Below are positions 1-7,389 of a stretch of 10,957 nucleotides of DNA, one piece after another (positions within the stretch are counted from its first letter, which is position 1; every line of letters begins with the position of its first letter). The stretch lies in the NCBI GenBank assembly GCA_019416065.1, contig DXYB01000057.1:1-10957 (forward strand), read 5' to 3'. Below the pieces are notes generated by a model. It ran no database searches, was not told the DNA's origin, and worked only from the letters and a program-made list of their open reading frames with translations. This stretch comes from Acidaminococcus sp. (GTDB taxonomy: Bacteria; Bacillota; Negativicutes; Acidaminococcales; Acidaminococcaceae). The position numbers and the translations under genes were made by a program.

Positions 1-54
1 CCAGAAAAGGATGAATTTGGGGTCCTCCCCAACATTTGACAAAGAACCTTTTTT
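1..54. mobile_element. ISL3-like insertion sequence end (left boundary)
   Basis: Read on the minus strand from 48 down to 1, this is GGTTCTTTGTCAAATGTTGG followed by a GGGAGGACCCC block. It is identical to 10909-10956 in inverted orientation. The identity continues for six A residues outside the GG, giving a 54-base match. ISL3-family elements have terminal repeats beginning GG(C/T)TCTTTGTCAA and tend to insert at A/T-rich sites, so this is probably the outer tip of such an element. Its body and transposase would lie to the left, outside the window. No transposase is visible, so the family call rests on the repeat alone. Confidence 0.6.
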
Positions 55-55
55 T

Positions 56-103
56 GTGCTCATGGATACAGGCGAGAAGCGGGACAATTTCAGAAGTCAG
101 TAA
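56..103 (+). pseudogene. Possible 3' tail of a gene cut by the left IS
   Basis: Just inside the IS end an open frame reads VLMDTGEKRDNFRSQ and then stops at TAA (101-103). It has no start signal of its own within the non-IS sequence. It could be the last codons of a gene whose upstream part was removed when the IS inserted or recombined. The composition (charged, soluble-looking) is compatible with a real C terminus, but fifteen codons are too few to identify a family and chance is a real alternative. Confidence 0.2.
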
Positions 104-178
104 ATAATGAGGCAGATAAATAAGTAGGAAAATTTTACGATTAATAAAATAATAAATATATCATAGTGAAATAAAATA

Positions 179-207
179 TTGCTTATCGTCTGAAAATATG
201 ATAATAT
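179..207 (+). promoter_or_regulatory. Promoter of the symporter-threonine ammonia-lyase operon
   Basis: A -35 box TTGCTT (179-184) is followed after 17 bases by TAATAT (202-207), preceded by an extended -10 TG at 199-200. The surroundings are very A/T-rich. Transcription would start near 214, about 45 bases before the symporter start codon. Confidence 0.55.
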
Positions 208-234
208 TTTTTAAGAGGTGACATAAAAAATATT
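203..234. promoter_or_regulatory. Inverted repeat over the -10 region, candidate operator
   Basis: AATATTTTTT (203-212) and AAAAAATATT (225-234) are perfect inverted copies separated by 12 bases. They overlap the -10 box and the expected transcription start. The position is right for a repressor or for an RNA hairpin at the very 5' end of the transcript. Low complexity means chance cannot be excluded. Confidence 0.35.
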
Positions 235-259
235 ATTGACCATGAGGAGGAGTCGAAAC

Positions 260-1459
260 ATGAAAAAATTGGGACTACTGCCACGCTTGATTTTTGGTAT
301 CTGCGCCGGTATTGCCATAGGTAAACTTGGCATTCCTGTACTGATTCAGCTGCTTGCTACATTTAACGGCATCTTCGGGAATTTTCTGGGGTTTGTAATC
401 CCTCTCATCATTATTGGTTTCATCGTTCCCGGCATTGCGGATCTGGGAAAATCCGCAGGCAAGCTGCTTGGTATTACGACACTGATTGCTTATTGTTCCA
501 CCGTGGTTGCAGGCTGCCTGGCATTTTTTACTAACCATGCCCTGCTCCGCAGCATCATTGTCCCCGGCACCGTGGAGAACATGGCCAACCCGGAAGAAGG
601 GCTGCTGCCAGGTTTTTTCACGATTGATATGCCTCCTATTATGGGCGTCATGAGTGCACTCCTGATCGCCTTTATCCTGGGAATTGGAATTGCGGTATGT
701 GAAGATATTCCTTTAAAACAGATTTTTCAGGGCTTTCAGAAAATCGTTGAAAAAGTCATCGGGAGCATCATCATCCCTCTGTTGCCCATCCATATCTGCG
801 GTATTTTTGCCAATATGACGCATGCCGGCCAGGTCGGTGCAATCCTTAACGTCTTTGCGAAGGTGTTCGGGATTATTATCTGTCTGCATATTGTCATCCT
901 GCTCATCCAGTATGGAATTGCGGGTACCGTTGCGGGTAGCAACCCGTTTAAGCTCCTGAAAGGGATGCTGCCCGCTTATATGACTGCTATCGGGACCCAG
1001 TCTTCGGCGGCTACGATTCCTGTGACGCTTGCTTCCACCAAAAAGAATGGCATTGCTTCCGGAATTGCAGACTTCGTGATTCCTCTGTGCGCTACGATTC
1101 ACCTGTCTGGCAGTACGATCACGCTTACGAGCTGCACAATGGCAGTGCTCCTCCTGAACGGAAGGCCTATTGAATTCAGTAATATGTTTGGTTTTATCCT
1201 GATGCTTGGGGTGACCATGGTCGCTGCTCCCGGCGTTCCCGGCGGTGCTGTCATGGCAGCCCTGGGAATCCTGCAGAGCATGTTGGGCTTTACCGCGGAT
1301 CAGCAGGCATTGATGATTGCTCTTTATTTGGCACAGGACAGCTTTGGTACAGCCTGCAATGTGACGGGTGACGGCGCCATCGCCATCCTTGTCAACAAAA
1401 TCGCTGGCAACAAACTGCAGCCGCTTACAGATCGTGAAATGGAAGAAGCTGTCGACTAA
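260..1459 (+). CDS. DAACS-family amino acid:cation symporter, probably serine/threonine
   Basis: This is a 399-residue inner-membrane secondary transporter of the dicarboxylate/amino acid:cation symporter family (GltPh, SstT relatives), which imports amino acids with Na+ or H+. The ATG at 260 is preferred over TTG at 236 because AGGAGG (245-250) sits nine bases before it. Family marks are the HP1 tip SSAAT (248-252), the HP2 tip APGVPGG (323-329), and the TM8 signature D360-SFGTAC-NVTGD371. The arginine that binds the acidic side chain in GltPh (R397) is replaced here by G363, and the NMDG-like site reads HLSG (281-284). These changes argue against aspartate/glutamate and for a small neutral substrate. 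Hydrophobic segments run through the whole protein. The threonine ammonia-lyase gene begins 56 bp downstream and is probably cotranscribed, which supports threonine or serine uptake. The family call is firm; the substrate is inference. Confidence 0.9.
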   Translation: MKKLGLLPRLIFGICAGIAIGKLGIPVLIQLLATFNGIFGNFLGFVIPLIIIGFIVPGIADLGKSAGKLLGITTLIAYCSTVVAGCLAFFTNHALLRSIIVPGTVENMANPEEGLLPGFFTIDMPPIMGVMSALLIAFILGIGIAVCEDIPLKQIFQGFQKIVEKVIGSIIIPLLPIHICGIFANMTHAGQVGAILNVFAKVFGIIICLHIVILLIQYGIAGTVAGSNPFKLLKGMLPAYMTAIGTQSSAATIPVTLASTKKNGIASGIADFVIPLCATIHLSGSTITLTSCTMAVLLLNGRPIEFSNMFGFILMLGVTMVAAPGVPGGAVMAALGILQSMLGFTADQQALMIALYLAQDSFGTACNVTGDGAIAILVNKIAGNKLQPLTDREMEEAVD

Positions 1460-1515
1460 AAGATAAAACACAGAAAAGACATATGAAACAGTTTGCGTGA
1501 TACAGGAGGTTTCTC

Positions 1516-2718
1516 ATGCCAGTTGCATTAAAAAGCATTGAAGAAGCACGTGAAACTCTGCAGGGGATTGCCAAGAAAACACCGTTGATAGAATCACCGG
1601 TCCTGGGAACCCGTGTTGGCGGAGAGGTTTATTTTAAATATGAAAACCTGCAAAAAACCGGATCTTTCAAAATCCGCGGTGCCGTCAACAGGATTTCTCA
1701 TTTGACTGGAGAGGAAGCCAAACGCGGAGTTATCGCTGCCAGTGCCGGAAACCATGCACAGGGTGTGGCTCTGGGTGCCACGAGCAAAGGCATCAAAGCA
1801 ACAATCGTCATGCCGGCAACGACGCCTATGGCAAAGATTTCTGCAACCAAGGGATACGGCGGCAATGTCATTTTGCATGGAGCCGCTTTTGACGACGCCT
1901 ATGCCAAAGCTTTGGAAGTTCAGAAAGAGACAAATGCTGTTTTTGTCCATCCCTTTGATGATGAATATGTTATCGCCGGGCAGGGTACCATTGCACTGGA
2001 AATCCTGGAAGATCTGCCTGATGTCGATATGGTCGTAGTCCCTGTCGGGGGAGGCGGCATGATTAGTGGAATCGCAGCTGGCCTGAAACTGACGAATCCT
2101 AAGATTAAGGTCATCGGTGTAGAAAGCGCTCTGGTACCTTCGATGAAAGTATCCATGGAAGCCGGAAAAATTTGCACTGTACCGCCGGAAATGACTGCCG
2201 CGGAAGGCATCAATGTCCGGACGCCGGGAAAGACTACATTCGCCATGTGCCAGAAATATGTGGATGAAATTGTCACTGTTACAGAAGATGAAATCGCCGA
2301 AGCCATGCTCTATCTGATTGAAAAAGGCAAGAACCTAGCCGAAGGTGCCGGTGCTACGCCGCTTGCCGCCGTCCTGGCCGGCAAGATCGACTGCAGGGAC
2401 AAAAAGACCGTTCTGATGGTTTCCGGCGGTAATGCGGATATTACCTTCATCAGCCGGATCATTAACAAGGCGCTGCTGCTTGAAGGCCGGAGAGCTGAAT
2501 TTAAGATTGTCATGAAGGACAGATGCGGCGAGACAGCTAAACTCCTAAAGCTCATCTCTGACAATGATGCTAACATCCTGTTCATTACCCAGAGTATGTA
2601 TGATTCGTCCCTGGAACTGGAGAGCCAGATTATGACGCTCGTCCTGGAATGCAGTGGCAGAGAACACCGGGCCCTCATCAAACAGAAAATCTGTGAGGCT
2701 GGATATAAGCTGCTCTGA
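1516..2718 (+). CDS. ilvA: Threonine ammonia-lyase with C-terminal ACT domain
   Basis: This 400-residue PLP enzyme deaminates L-threonine to 2-oxobutyrate plus ammonia, and usually serine to pyruvate. The PLP lysine is K52 in KTGSFKIRGA, the phosphate-binding loop is GGGG (178-181), and SGGN (303-306) lies near the cofactor ring. Residues 1-320 form the fold II catalytic domain. Residues about 327-400 form an ACT-type regulatory domain, so this is the medium-length form, longer than E. coli TdcB (329) and shorter than biosynthetic IlvA with its double ACT-like tail. AGGAGG (1504-1509) lies six bases before the ATG. The gene follows the symporter and precedes a 2-oxoacid oxidoreductase, which suggests a catabolic role in threonine/serine fermentation. 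A biosynthetic role towards isoleucine cannot be excluded because no other ilv genes are in view. Confidence 0.93.
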   Translation: MPVALKSIEEARETLQGIAKKTPLIESPVLGTRVGGEVYFKYENLQKTGSFKIRGAVNRISHLTGEEAKRGVIAASAGNHAQGVALGATSKGIKATIVMPATTPMAKISATKGYGGNVILHGAAFDDAYAKALEVQKETNAVFVHPFDDEYVIAGQGTIALEILEDLPDVDMVVVPVGGGGMISGIAAGLKLTNPKIKVIGVESALVPSMKVSMEAGKICTVPPEMTAAEGINVRTPGKTTFAMCQKYVDEIVTVTEDEIAEAMLYLIEKGKNLAEGAGATPLAAVLAGKIDCRDKKTVLMVSGGNADITFISRIINKALLLEGRRAEFKIVMKDRCGETAKLLKLISDNDANILFITQSMYDSSLELESQIMTLVLECSGREHRALIKQKICEAGYKLL

Positions 2719-2747
2719 GAGTAATTGATATATATCGTTTCACTTAG

Positions 2748-2774
2748 GAACCGGGATTTAGACAATCCCGGTTC
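2748..2774 (+). terminator. Perfect 11-bp hairpin after ilvA, terminator or attenuator
   Basis: GAACCGGGATT (2748-2758) pairs perfectly with AATCCCGGTTC (2764-2774) around the five-base loop TAGAC. It is followed by TTACCCCCTCTTTG, a poor T tract, so termination may be partial and some transcription may continue into the oxidoreductase gene. Confidence 0.5.
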
Positions 2775-2818
2775 TTACCCCCTCTTTGTTTCATCTGGAA
2801 ACAGGAGGGAAACTCGAA

Positions 2819-2884
2819 ATGTTTCGATACAAAAAGATTGTGGTTCCTTTTTCTTTTGTCAAGTCTAACGGGAAAGAAACATAG
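2819..2884 (+). CDS. Putative 21-residue leader ORF before nifJ
   Basis: A short ORF, MFRYKKIVVPFSFVKSNGKE plus a final T, has an excellent ribosome binding site AGGAGGG (2803-2809) nine bases before its ATG. Its TAG stop (2882-2884) touches the GGGGAGG ribosome binding site of the oxidoreductase gene. The arrangement would let ribosomes ending here reinitiate on, or unmask, the downstream start. The peptide resembles no family I know and could act as a translational-coupling leader. There is no run of one regulatory amino acid as in classical attenuators. No proof of translation can be had from sequence alone. Confidence 0.35.
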   Translation: MFRYKKIVVPFSFVKSNGKET

Positions 2885-2897
2885 GGGAGGCAAAACG

Positions 2898-5800
2898 ATG
2901 TCAAAATTGATAAAAACGATGGATGGAAACACCGCTGCGGCTTATGTTTCCTATGCATTTACGGATGTAGCAGCAATTTATCCGATTACGCCATCTTCAC
3001 TTATGGCAGAACTCATCGATAATTGGGCAACCCAGGGTGTCAGGAACATGTTCGGCCAGACTGTCAAAGCTGTTGAGATGCAGTCCGAAGCCGGTGCAGC
3101 CGGGGCTGTGCATGGCTCTTTGCAGGCTGGTGCTCTCACTACAACTTATACGGCTTCTCAGGGTCTGCTGCTAATGATTCCGAATATGTACAAGATTGCC
3201 GGCGAACTGCTGCCGGGTGTTTTCCATGTGGCATCCCGTGCTCTAGGCACCAATACACTCTGTATCTTCGGTGACCAGAGAGATGTTATGGCATGCCGCC
3301 AGACTGGTTTTGCCATACTGGCTGAAGGCAGCGTCCAGCAGACGATGGATCTGTCCGCAGTGGCACACCTCGCTGCTATCAAGAGCAGCGTGCCTTTCCT
3401 GAACTTTTTTGATGGTTTCCGTACTTCCCACGAAGTACAGAAGATAGAAGCGTATGACTACAAGGATCTCTTTGCCCTTGCCGATAAAGAAGCAATTAAG
3501 AAATTCCGCGACAGGGCTACGAATCCTGACCATCCGACCGTAAAAGGCACCCTGGAAAACGGAGACGTGTATTTCCAGCAGCAGGAAATTGTAAACAAAT
3601 ATTATGAAGTCATTCCTGATATCGTGGAAGAATACATGGAGAAGGTTACTGAACTAACCGGCCGTGAATATCATCCCTTCGTATACCATGGCGCTCCTGA
3701 CGCCGACCGCATGATTGTTACCATGGGCTCCCTCACCGAAGCTGCGGAAGAAACCGTGGATTACCTGAATGCCCATGGCGAAAAAGTCGGTCTCCTGAGA
3801 GTTCATTTGTATCGTCCGTTCTCCCTGAAGTACTTCTTCAAATATATTCCTGCGACGGTGAGAAAAGTGGCCGTCCTGGACCGTACGAAAGAGCCGGGCG
3901 CTCTGGGCGAACCGCTGTACCTTGATGTCAGAGATGCTTTTGCCTCCGTCCGTCCGGATGTCGTAGTCGTTGGCGGTCGTGCCGGCCTGGGCGGTAAAGA
4001 TACGACTCCGACCCATATCCTGGCTGTCTATGACAACCTGAAAAAGGATAGTCCGCAGGACCAGTTCACGGTAGGAATCGTGGATGATGTGACGAACACG
4101 TCACTGCCGGTTCTGCGTGATATTGATACGACGCAGCCCGGCACGACAGCCTGCAAGTTCTGGGGCCTCGGTTCCGATGGGACCGTAGGTGCCAACAAGA
4201 GTGCCATCAAGATTATCGGCGACCATACCGATATGTATGCACAGGCATACTTCGCTTATGACTCTAAAAAGAGTGGCGGCATCACTGTATCCCACTTGCG
4301 TTTCGGCAAGACACCGATCCGTTCTACGTACCTCATTGATAAAGCGGCTTTCGTAGCCTGTCACAACCAGTCATATGTGACAAAATATGATTTACTGGCA
4401 GGGCTGAAGAAGGGCGGGACTTTCCTGCTGAACTGTATCTGGACCCCGGAAGAGCTCGACAGGGAACTGCCGGCTTCGATGAAGCGCTACATCGCCAGGA
4501 ATGACATCAACTTCTACACAATTAATGCTGTAGGAATTGCTCAGAAAATCGGACTGGGCGGGCGCATTAACATGATCATGCAGGCAGCCTTCTTCAAACT
4601 GGCAAACATCATTCCTATCGCAGATGCGGTGAAGTACCTCAAGGAAGCCGTTGTGACGAGTTATGGCCGCAAGGGCGAGAAGGTCGTCAATATGAACAAC
4701 GCCGCCATCGATGAAGGCGTAAAACAAGTCGTAAAGATTGACATTCCTGCATCCTGGGCTTCGGCAGAAGATGCTCCAAAAGCACTGAAAGATGTACCTG
4801 AATTCGTGACCAAAATCCTGGAACCCATAAACAGACAGGAAGGGGACAAGCTCCCTGTTAGTGCCTTCAAAAATTTGGCTGACGGTGCTTATCCGCTTGG
4901 CACGGCAGCATATGAAAAGCGCGGCGTGGCGGTCAGTGTCCCTGAATGGGATCCTGCAAAGTGCATTCAGTGTAACCAGTGCTCCTTCGTCTGCCCGCAC
5001 GCAGCTATTCGTCCGGCGCTTCTGACGGATGAGGAAGTCAGAAATGCTCCGGAAGGATTCGAAACCAAACCGGCCTTGGGCGCCAGTGACCTGAACTTCC
5101 GTATGGTGGTCAGCGTTATGGACTGCCTGGGCTGTGGAAATTGTGTCGATGTCTGCCCGGCCAAGGAAAAGGCTCTCGTCATGAAACCGCTGGCTTCCCA
5201 GTTCCACCTGGCTCCGGCCTGGGATTATGCTGTGAACAAGGTAGCTCCAAAAGTCAACCCGATGAGCAAGTTCACCGTCAAGGGATCACAGTTCGAACAA
5301 CCGCTGCTGGAGTTCTCCGGCGCCTGCGCAGGATGCGGCGAAACGCCGTATTCCAAACTGGTAACCCAGTTGTTCGGCGACCGTATGATGGTGGCCAACG
5401 CGACTGGCTGTTCATCCGTTACGAGTGGTAGCGTACCTTCCATTCCATATACCAAAAATCACAAGGGACATGGTCCTGCCTGGGCCAACTCCCTGTTCGA
5501 GGATAACGCTGAATATGGTCTTGGCATGTTCCTGGCTGCTGAGCAACTGGCTGATAAGATGGCCATAATGGTGAAAGAAGCCATCGACAACCCGGAGACT
5601 ACGGTAGAAGACAGAGCTGTGTTCCAGGAATGGTTGGATCATAAAGATGAATCTGCAGGTACAAGAGAAAGAGCAGAAAAGGTTGAATCTATCGTAACAG
5701 CCAGAAAAGATTTATATGCGGATATCTACGAACGCAGAGACTGCCTCGTGAAACGCAGCCAGTGGATCTTCGGCGGCGACGGCTGGGCCTACGATATCGG

Positions 5801-6401
5801 TTATGGCGGACTGGATCATGTCCTTGCCAGCGGTCATGATGTCAATGTTCTTGTCTTCGATACGGAAGTATATTCCAATACCGGCGGGCAGGCATCCAAG
5901 GCGACTCCAACCGCAGCTGTGGCCCAGTTCGCAGCAGGCGGCAAACAGACCCGCAAGAAGGATCTGGGACGGATGTTCATGACGTATGGGTATGTCTATG
6001 TGGCACAGGTATCCATGGGTGCCGATAAGAACCAGTGCCTGAAGGCAATCAAGGAAGCGGAAGCCTATCATGGGCCTTCTATTATTATTGCCTATGCTCC
6101 ATGTATCAACCATGGCATCAAGGCAGGTATGGGATGCTCCCAGAGAGAAGCCAAAAAGGCTGTAGAAGATGGATACTGGCATCTTTTCCGGTACAATCCG
6201 GACATGGCTGCCCAGGGCAAGAATCCGTTTACTCTGGATTCTAAGGATCCAAGCGGTAATCTGAGGGATTTCCTGATGGGAGAAGTGCGGTATTCTTCCC
6301 TCAAGATCAAGTTCCCTGATAAGGCTGATGTCTTCTTTGATAAGGCCGAAAGAGATATGAAAGCCCGTCTGGATGCTTACAAACGGCTGGCTGATAAGTA
6401 A
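2898..6401 (+). CDS. nifJ: Pyruvate (2-oxoacid):ferredoxin/flavodoxin oxidoreductase
   Basis: This 1167-residue single-chain cytoplasmic enzyme oxidatively decarboxylates pyruvate to acetyl-CoA and CO2 and passes electrons to ferredoxin or flavodoxin. The ATG at 2898 is chosen because GGGGAGG (2884-2890) lies seven bases upstream; the frame is open further upstream but without a matching start. Substrate-site residues T31 (YPITPSS) and R114 match the Desulfovibrio africanus enzyme. Two ferredoxin-like [4Fe-4S] sites are C689-x2-C692-x2-C695-x3-C699 and C743-x2-C746-x2-C749-x3-C753. The proximal cluster ligands are C810, C813, C838 and C1069. The TPP motif is GGDGWAYD (959-966) with VYSNTGGQ downstream. 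The C-terminal extension of the D. africanus protein is absent. It sits between threonine ammonia-lyase and ridA, so besides pyruvate it may oxidise 2-oxobutyrate to propionyl-CoA; that is inference from context. Confidence 0.96.
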   Translation: MSKLIKTMDGNTAAAYVSYAFTDVAAIYPITPSSLMAELIDNWATQGVRNMFGQTVKAVEMQSEAGAAGAVHGSLQAGALTTTYTASQGLLLMIPNMYKIAGELLPGVFHVASRALGTNTLCIFGDQRDVMACRQTGFAILAEGSVQQTMDLSAVAHLAAIKSSVPFLNFFDGFRTSHEVQKIEAYDYKDLFALADKEAIKKFRDRATNPDHPTVKGTLENGDVYFQQQEIVNKYYEVIPDIVEEYMEKVTELTGREYHPFVYHGAPDADRMIVTMGSLTEAAEETVDYLNAHGEKVGLLRVHLYRPFSLKYFFKYIPATVRKVAVLDRTKEPGALGEPLYLDVRDAFASVRPDVVVVGGRAGLGGKDTTPTHILAVYDNLKKDSPQDQFTVGIVDDVTNTSLPVLRDIDTTQPGTTACKFWGLGSDGTVGANKSAIKIIGDHTDMYAQAYFAYDSKKSGGITVSHLRFGKTPIRSTYLIDKAAFVACHNQSYVTKYDLLAGLKKGGTFLLNCIWTPEELDRELPASMKRYIARNDINFYTINAVGIAQKIGLGGRINMIMQAAFFKLANIIPIADAVKYLKEAVVTSYGRKGEKVVNMNNAAIDEGVKQVVKIDIPASWASAEDAPKALKDVPEFVTKILEPINRQEGDKLPVSAFKNLADGAYPLGTAAYEKRGVAVSVPEWDPAKCIQCNQCSFVCPHAAIRPALLTDEEVRNAPEGFETKPALGASDLNFRMVVSVMDCLGCGNCVDVCPAKEKALVMKPLASQFHLAPAWDYAVNKVAPKVNPMSKFTVKGSQFEQPLLEFSGACAGCGETPYSKLVTQLFGDRMMVANATGCSSVTSGSVPSIPYTKNHKGHGPAWANSLFEDNAEYGLGMFLAAEQLADKMAIMVKEAIDNPETTVEDRAVFQEWLDHKDESAGTRERAEKVESIVTARKDLYADIYERRDCLVKRSQWIFGGDGWAYDIGYGGLDHVLASGHDVNVLVFDTEVYSNTGGQASKATPTAAVAQFAAGGKQTRKKDLGRMFMTYGYVYVAQVSMGADKNQCLKAIKEAEAYHGPSIIIAYAPCINHGIKAGMGCSQREAKKAVEDGYWHLFRYNPDMAAQGKNPFTLDSKDPSGNLRDFLMGEVRYSSLKIKFPDKADVFFDKAERDMKARLDAYKRLADK

Positions 6402-6438
6402 CTGCATATCTTACATTGATTGTTTACCTATATAGCAG

Positions 6439-6476
6439 CCCGCTGCCAAACCCCTCTGGCAGCGGGTCTTGCTTTT
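6439..6476 (+). terminator. Rho-independent terminator of nifJ
   Basis: CCCGCTGCCA (6439-6448) pairs perfectly with TGGCAGCGGG (6457-6466) around an eight-base loop, followed by TCTTGCTTTT. It lies 37 bases after the nifJ stop codon. Confidence 0.85.
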
Positions 6477-6513
6477 GCCCGGTATTGCGGTTGTGTCAGA
6501 GATATGCCTGTGC

Positions 6514-6569
6514 AAAAAAAATCCCTGGATTTTCTACTGTACCTAATCAGTACAGTGAGAAAATCCAGG
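6514..6569 (-). terminator. Terminator of ridA (minus strand), possibly bidirectional
   Basis: CCTGGATTTTCT (6524-6535) pairs with AGAAAATCCAGG (6558-6569). The stem continues as ACTGTAC/GTACAGT past one bulged G, with a seven-base loop. Eight A residues at 6514-6521 give a U run when read on the minus strand, so it terminates ridA. CGTTTTGTTCCTT on the other side could also help stop leftover nifJ transcripts. Confidence 0.85.
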
Positions 6570-6618
6570 TCGTTTTGTTCCTTGTTGGAGCTGGAATAAA
6601 CACAGGAATATGAAATTC

Positions 6619-6999
6619 TCAGAGGGCACAGATGGCGTCTACTTCCAGCAGAGCTCCTTTAGGCAGCGCAGCAATCTGAACGGCAACGCGGGCTGGATAA
6701 TCAGCCGTGAAATACGTGGCGTAGATTTTGTTCATGACTGCAAAATCTTTAATATCCTGGAGATAGACCGTTGTTTTCACAATCGATCCCATATCTCCGC
6801 CTGCGGCAGTGATGATGGCTTTCAGATTGTCGAAGACTTGGTGGGTCTGTCCTTCAATATCTTTTGCTTCAATGTTGCCCGTTGCCGGATTGATGGGGAC
6901 CTGGCCGGAAACAAAAAGGAATCCTTTGCTTTTGACGGCCTGGGAATACGGTCCAATGGCTGCGGGTGCATTTTCTGTATGGATGATCGTTTTATTCAT
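6619..6999 (-). CDS. ridA: RidA family 2-iminobutyrate/2-iminopropanoate deaminase
   Basis: This 126-residue small cytoplasmic protein of the YjgF/YER057c/UK114 family normally works as a trimer. It hydrolyses the reactive enamine/imine made by PLP-dependent threonine and serine lyases, giving 2-oxobutyrate or pyruvate and protecting other PLP enzymes. Visible family residues are GPYSQA (16-21), the catalytic arginine R104 in ARVAVQIAALP, and E119 near the C terminus, matching R105 and E120 of E. coli RidA. The ATG at 6999 has a GGGAGG ribosome binding site about eight bases upstream, so a TTG two codons earlier is not preferred. It lies opposite nifJ and tail-to-tail with it, has its own promoter and terminator, and belongs functionally with the ilvA product. 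Confidence 0.95.
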   Translation of the reverse strand: MNKTIIHTENAPAAIGPYSQAVKSKGFLFVSGQVPINPATGNIEAKDIEGQTHQVFDNLKAIITAAGGDMGSIVKTTVYLQDIKDFAVMNKIYATYFTADYPARVAVQIAALPKGALLEVDAICAL

Positions 7000-7034
7000 T
7001 GTCAAAACCTCCCGAAAATTTAATTTGCACTTTT

Positions 7035-7063
7035 ATTATACAAAAAAAAATAATATATTGCAA
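7035..7063 (-). promoter_or_regulatory. ridA promoter
   Basis: On the minus strand TTGCAA (7063-7058) and TATAAT (7040-7035) are separated by exactly 17 bases that include a nine-T run. The -10 box lies about 35 bases before the ridA ATG. This is the cleanest sigma-A type promoter in the window. Confidence 0.75.
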
Positions 7064-7389
7064 CAAATAGTAACACACTGAAATAAAAACAGTCAAATTA
7101 TAGTAAAAATAGGGAAAACGATTATTTAGCCTGGTATAACCGATACAAGCATCTAGAGATTCCTTTTCTTTGGCTTGTCGCACTATGTTAAGCCGAATAC
7201 TGCAGGGATCTTCAAGTTTGAGGGGGCTTCCCTCTTTCGCAATTCGGTAAGGCTATGGTAGAATTAGATTGACTCATAGCTTGGTACCTTTATTCTACCA
7301 AAAGACCTGCTATGGTTTATTTTAATTTTTGCTGTTCAGTTTCATTTTACAATTCACCATAATAAAAAATTTATAGGAGGATTGAACCT
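7064..7389. promoter_or_regulatory. Divergent ridA/regulator intergenic region with overlapping dyads
   Basis: This stretch of about 325 bases holds no gene that I can support. It contains CCGAAT/ATTCGG (7193-7198 with 7242-7247) enclosing GAGGG/CCCTC (7220-7224 with 7230-7234). It also contains TGGTAGAAT/ATTCTACCA (7256-7264 with 7292-7300). GCTATGGT occurs twice (7252-7259 and 7309-7316), and CATAGC (7275-7280) can pair with either copy. Either operators for the adjacent regulator or a folded 5' leader of its mRNA would fit. I recognise no known riboswitch and no T-box consensus. Confidence 0.35.

Noticed and set aside
713..1471. 252-codon open frame on the minus strand across the symporter gene
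   Set aside because: It is antisense to a clear membrane-protein gene, is rich in His, Arg, Asp and Cys with no family motif, and has no ribosome binding site.
4392..5207. 271-codon open frame on the minus strand inside nifJ
   Set aside because: It lies fully antisense to conserved ferredoxin-domain coding sequence, with no recognisable motifs or start signals.
5712..6407. 231-codon open frame on the minus strand over the end of nifJ
   Set aside because: It is antisense to the TPP-binding domain and reflects the codon bias of nifJ.
6610..7023. 137-codon plus-strand open frame opposite ridA
   Set aside because: It mirrors ridA on the other strand; ridA has full conserved residues, a promoter and a terminator.
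7190..7320. T-box or known riboswitch upstream of the regulator
   Set aside because: A GGTACC occurs, but the conserved T-box sequence around it (AGGGTGGTACCGCG type) and a following terminator are missing; no other riboswitch consensus was recognised.
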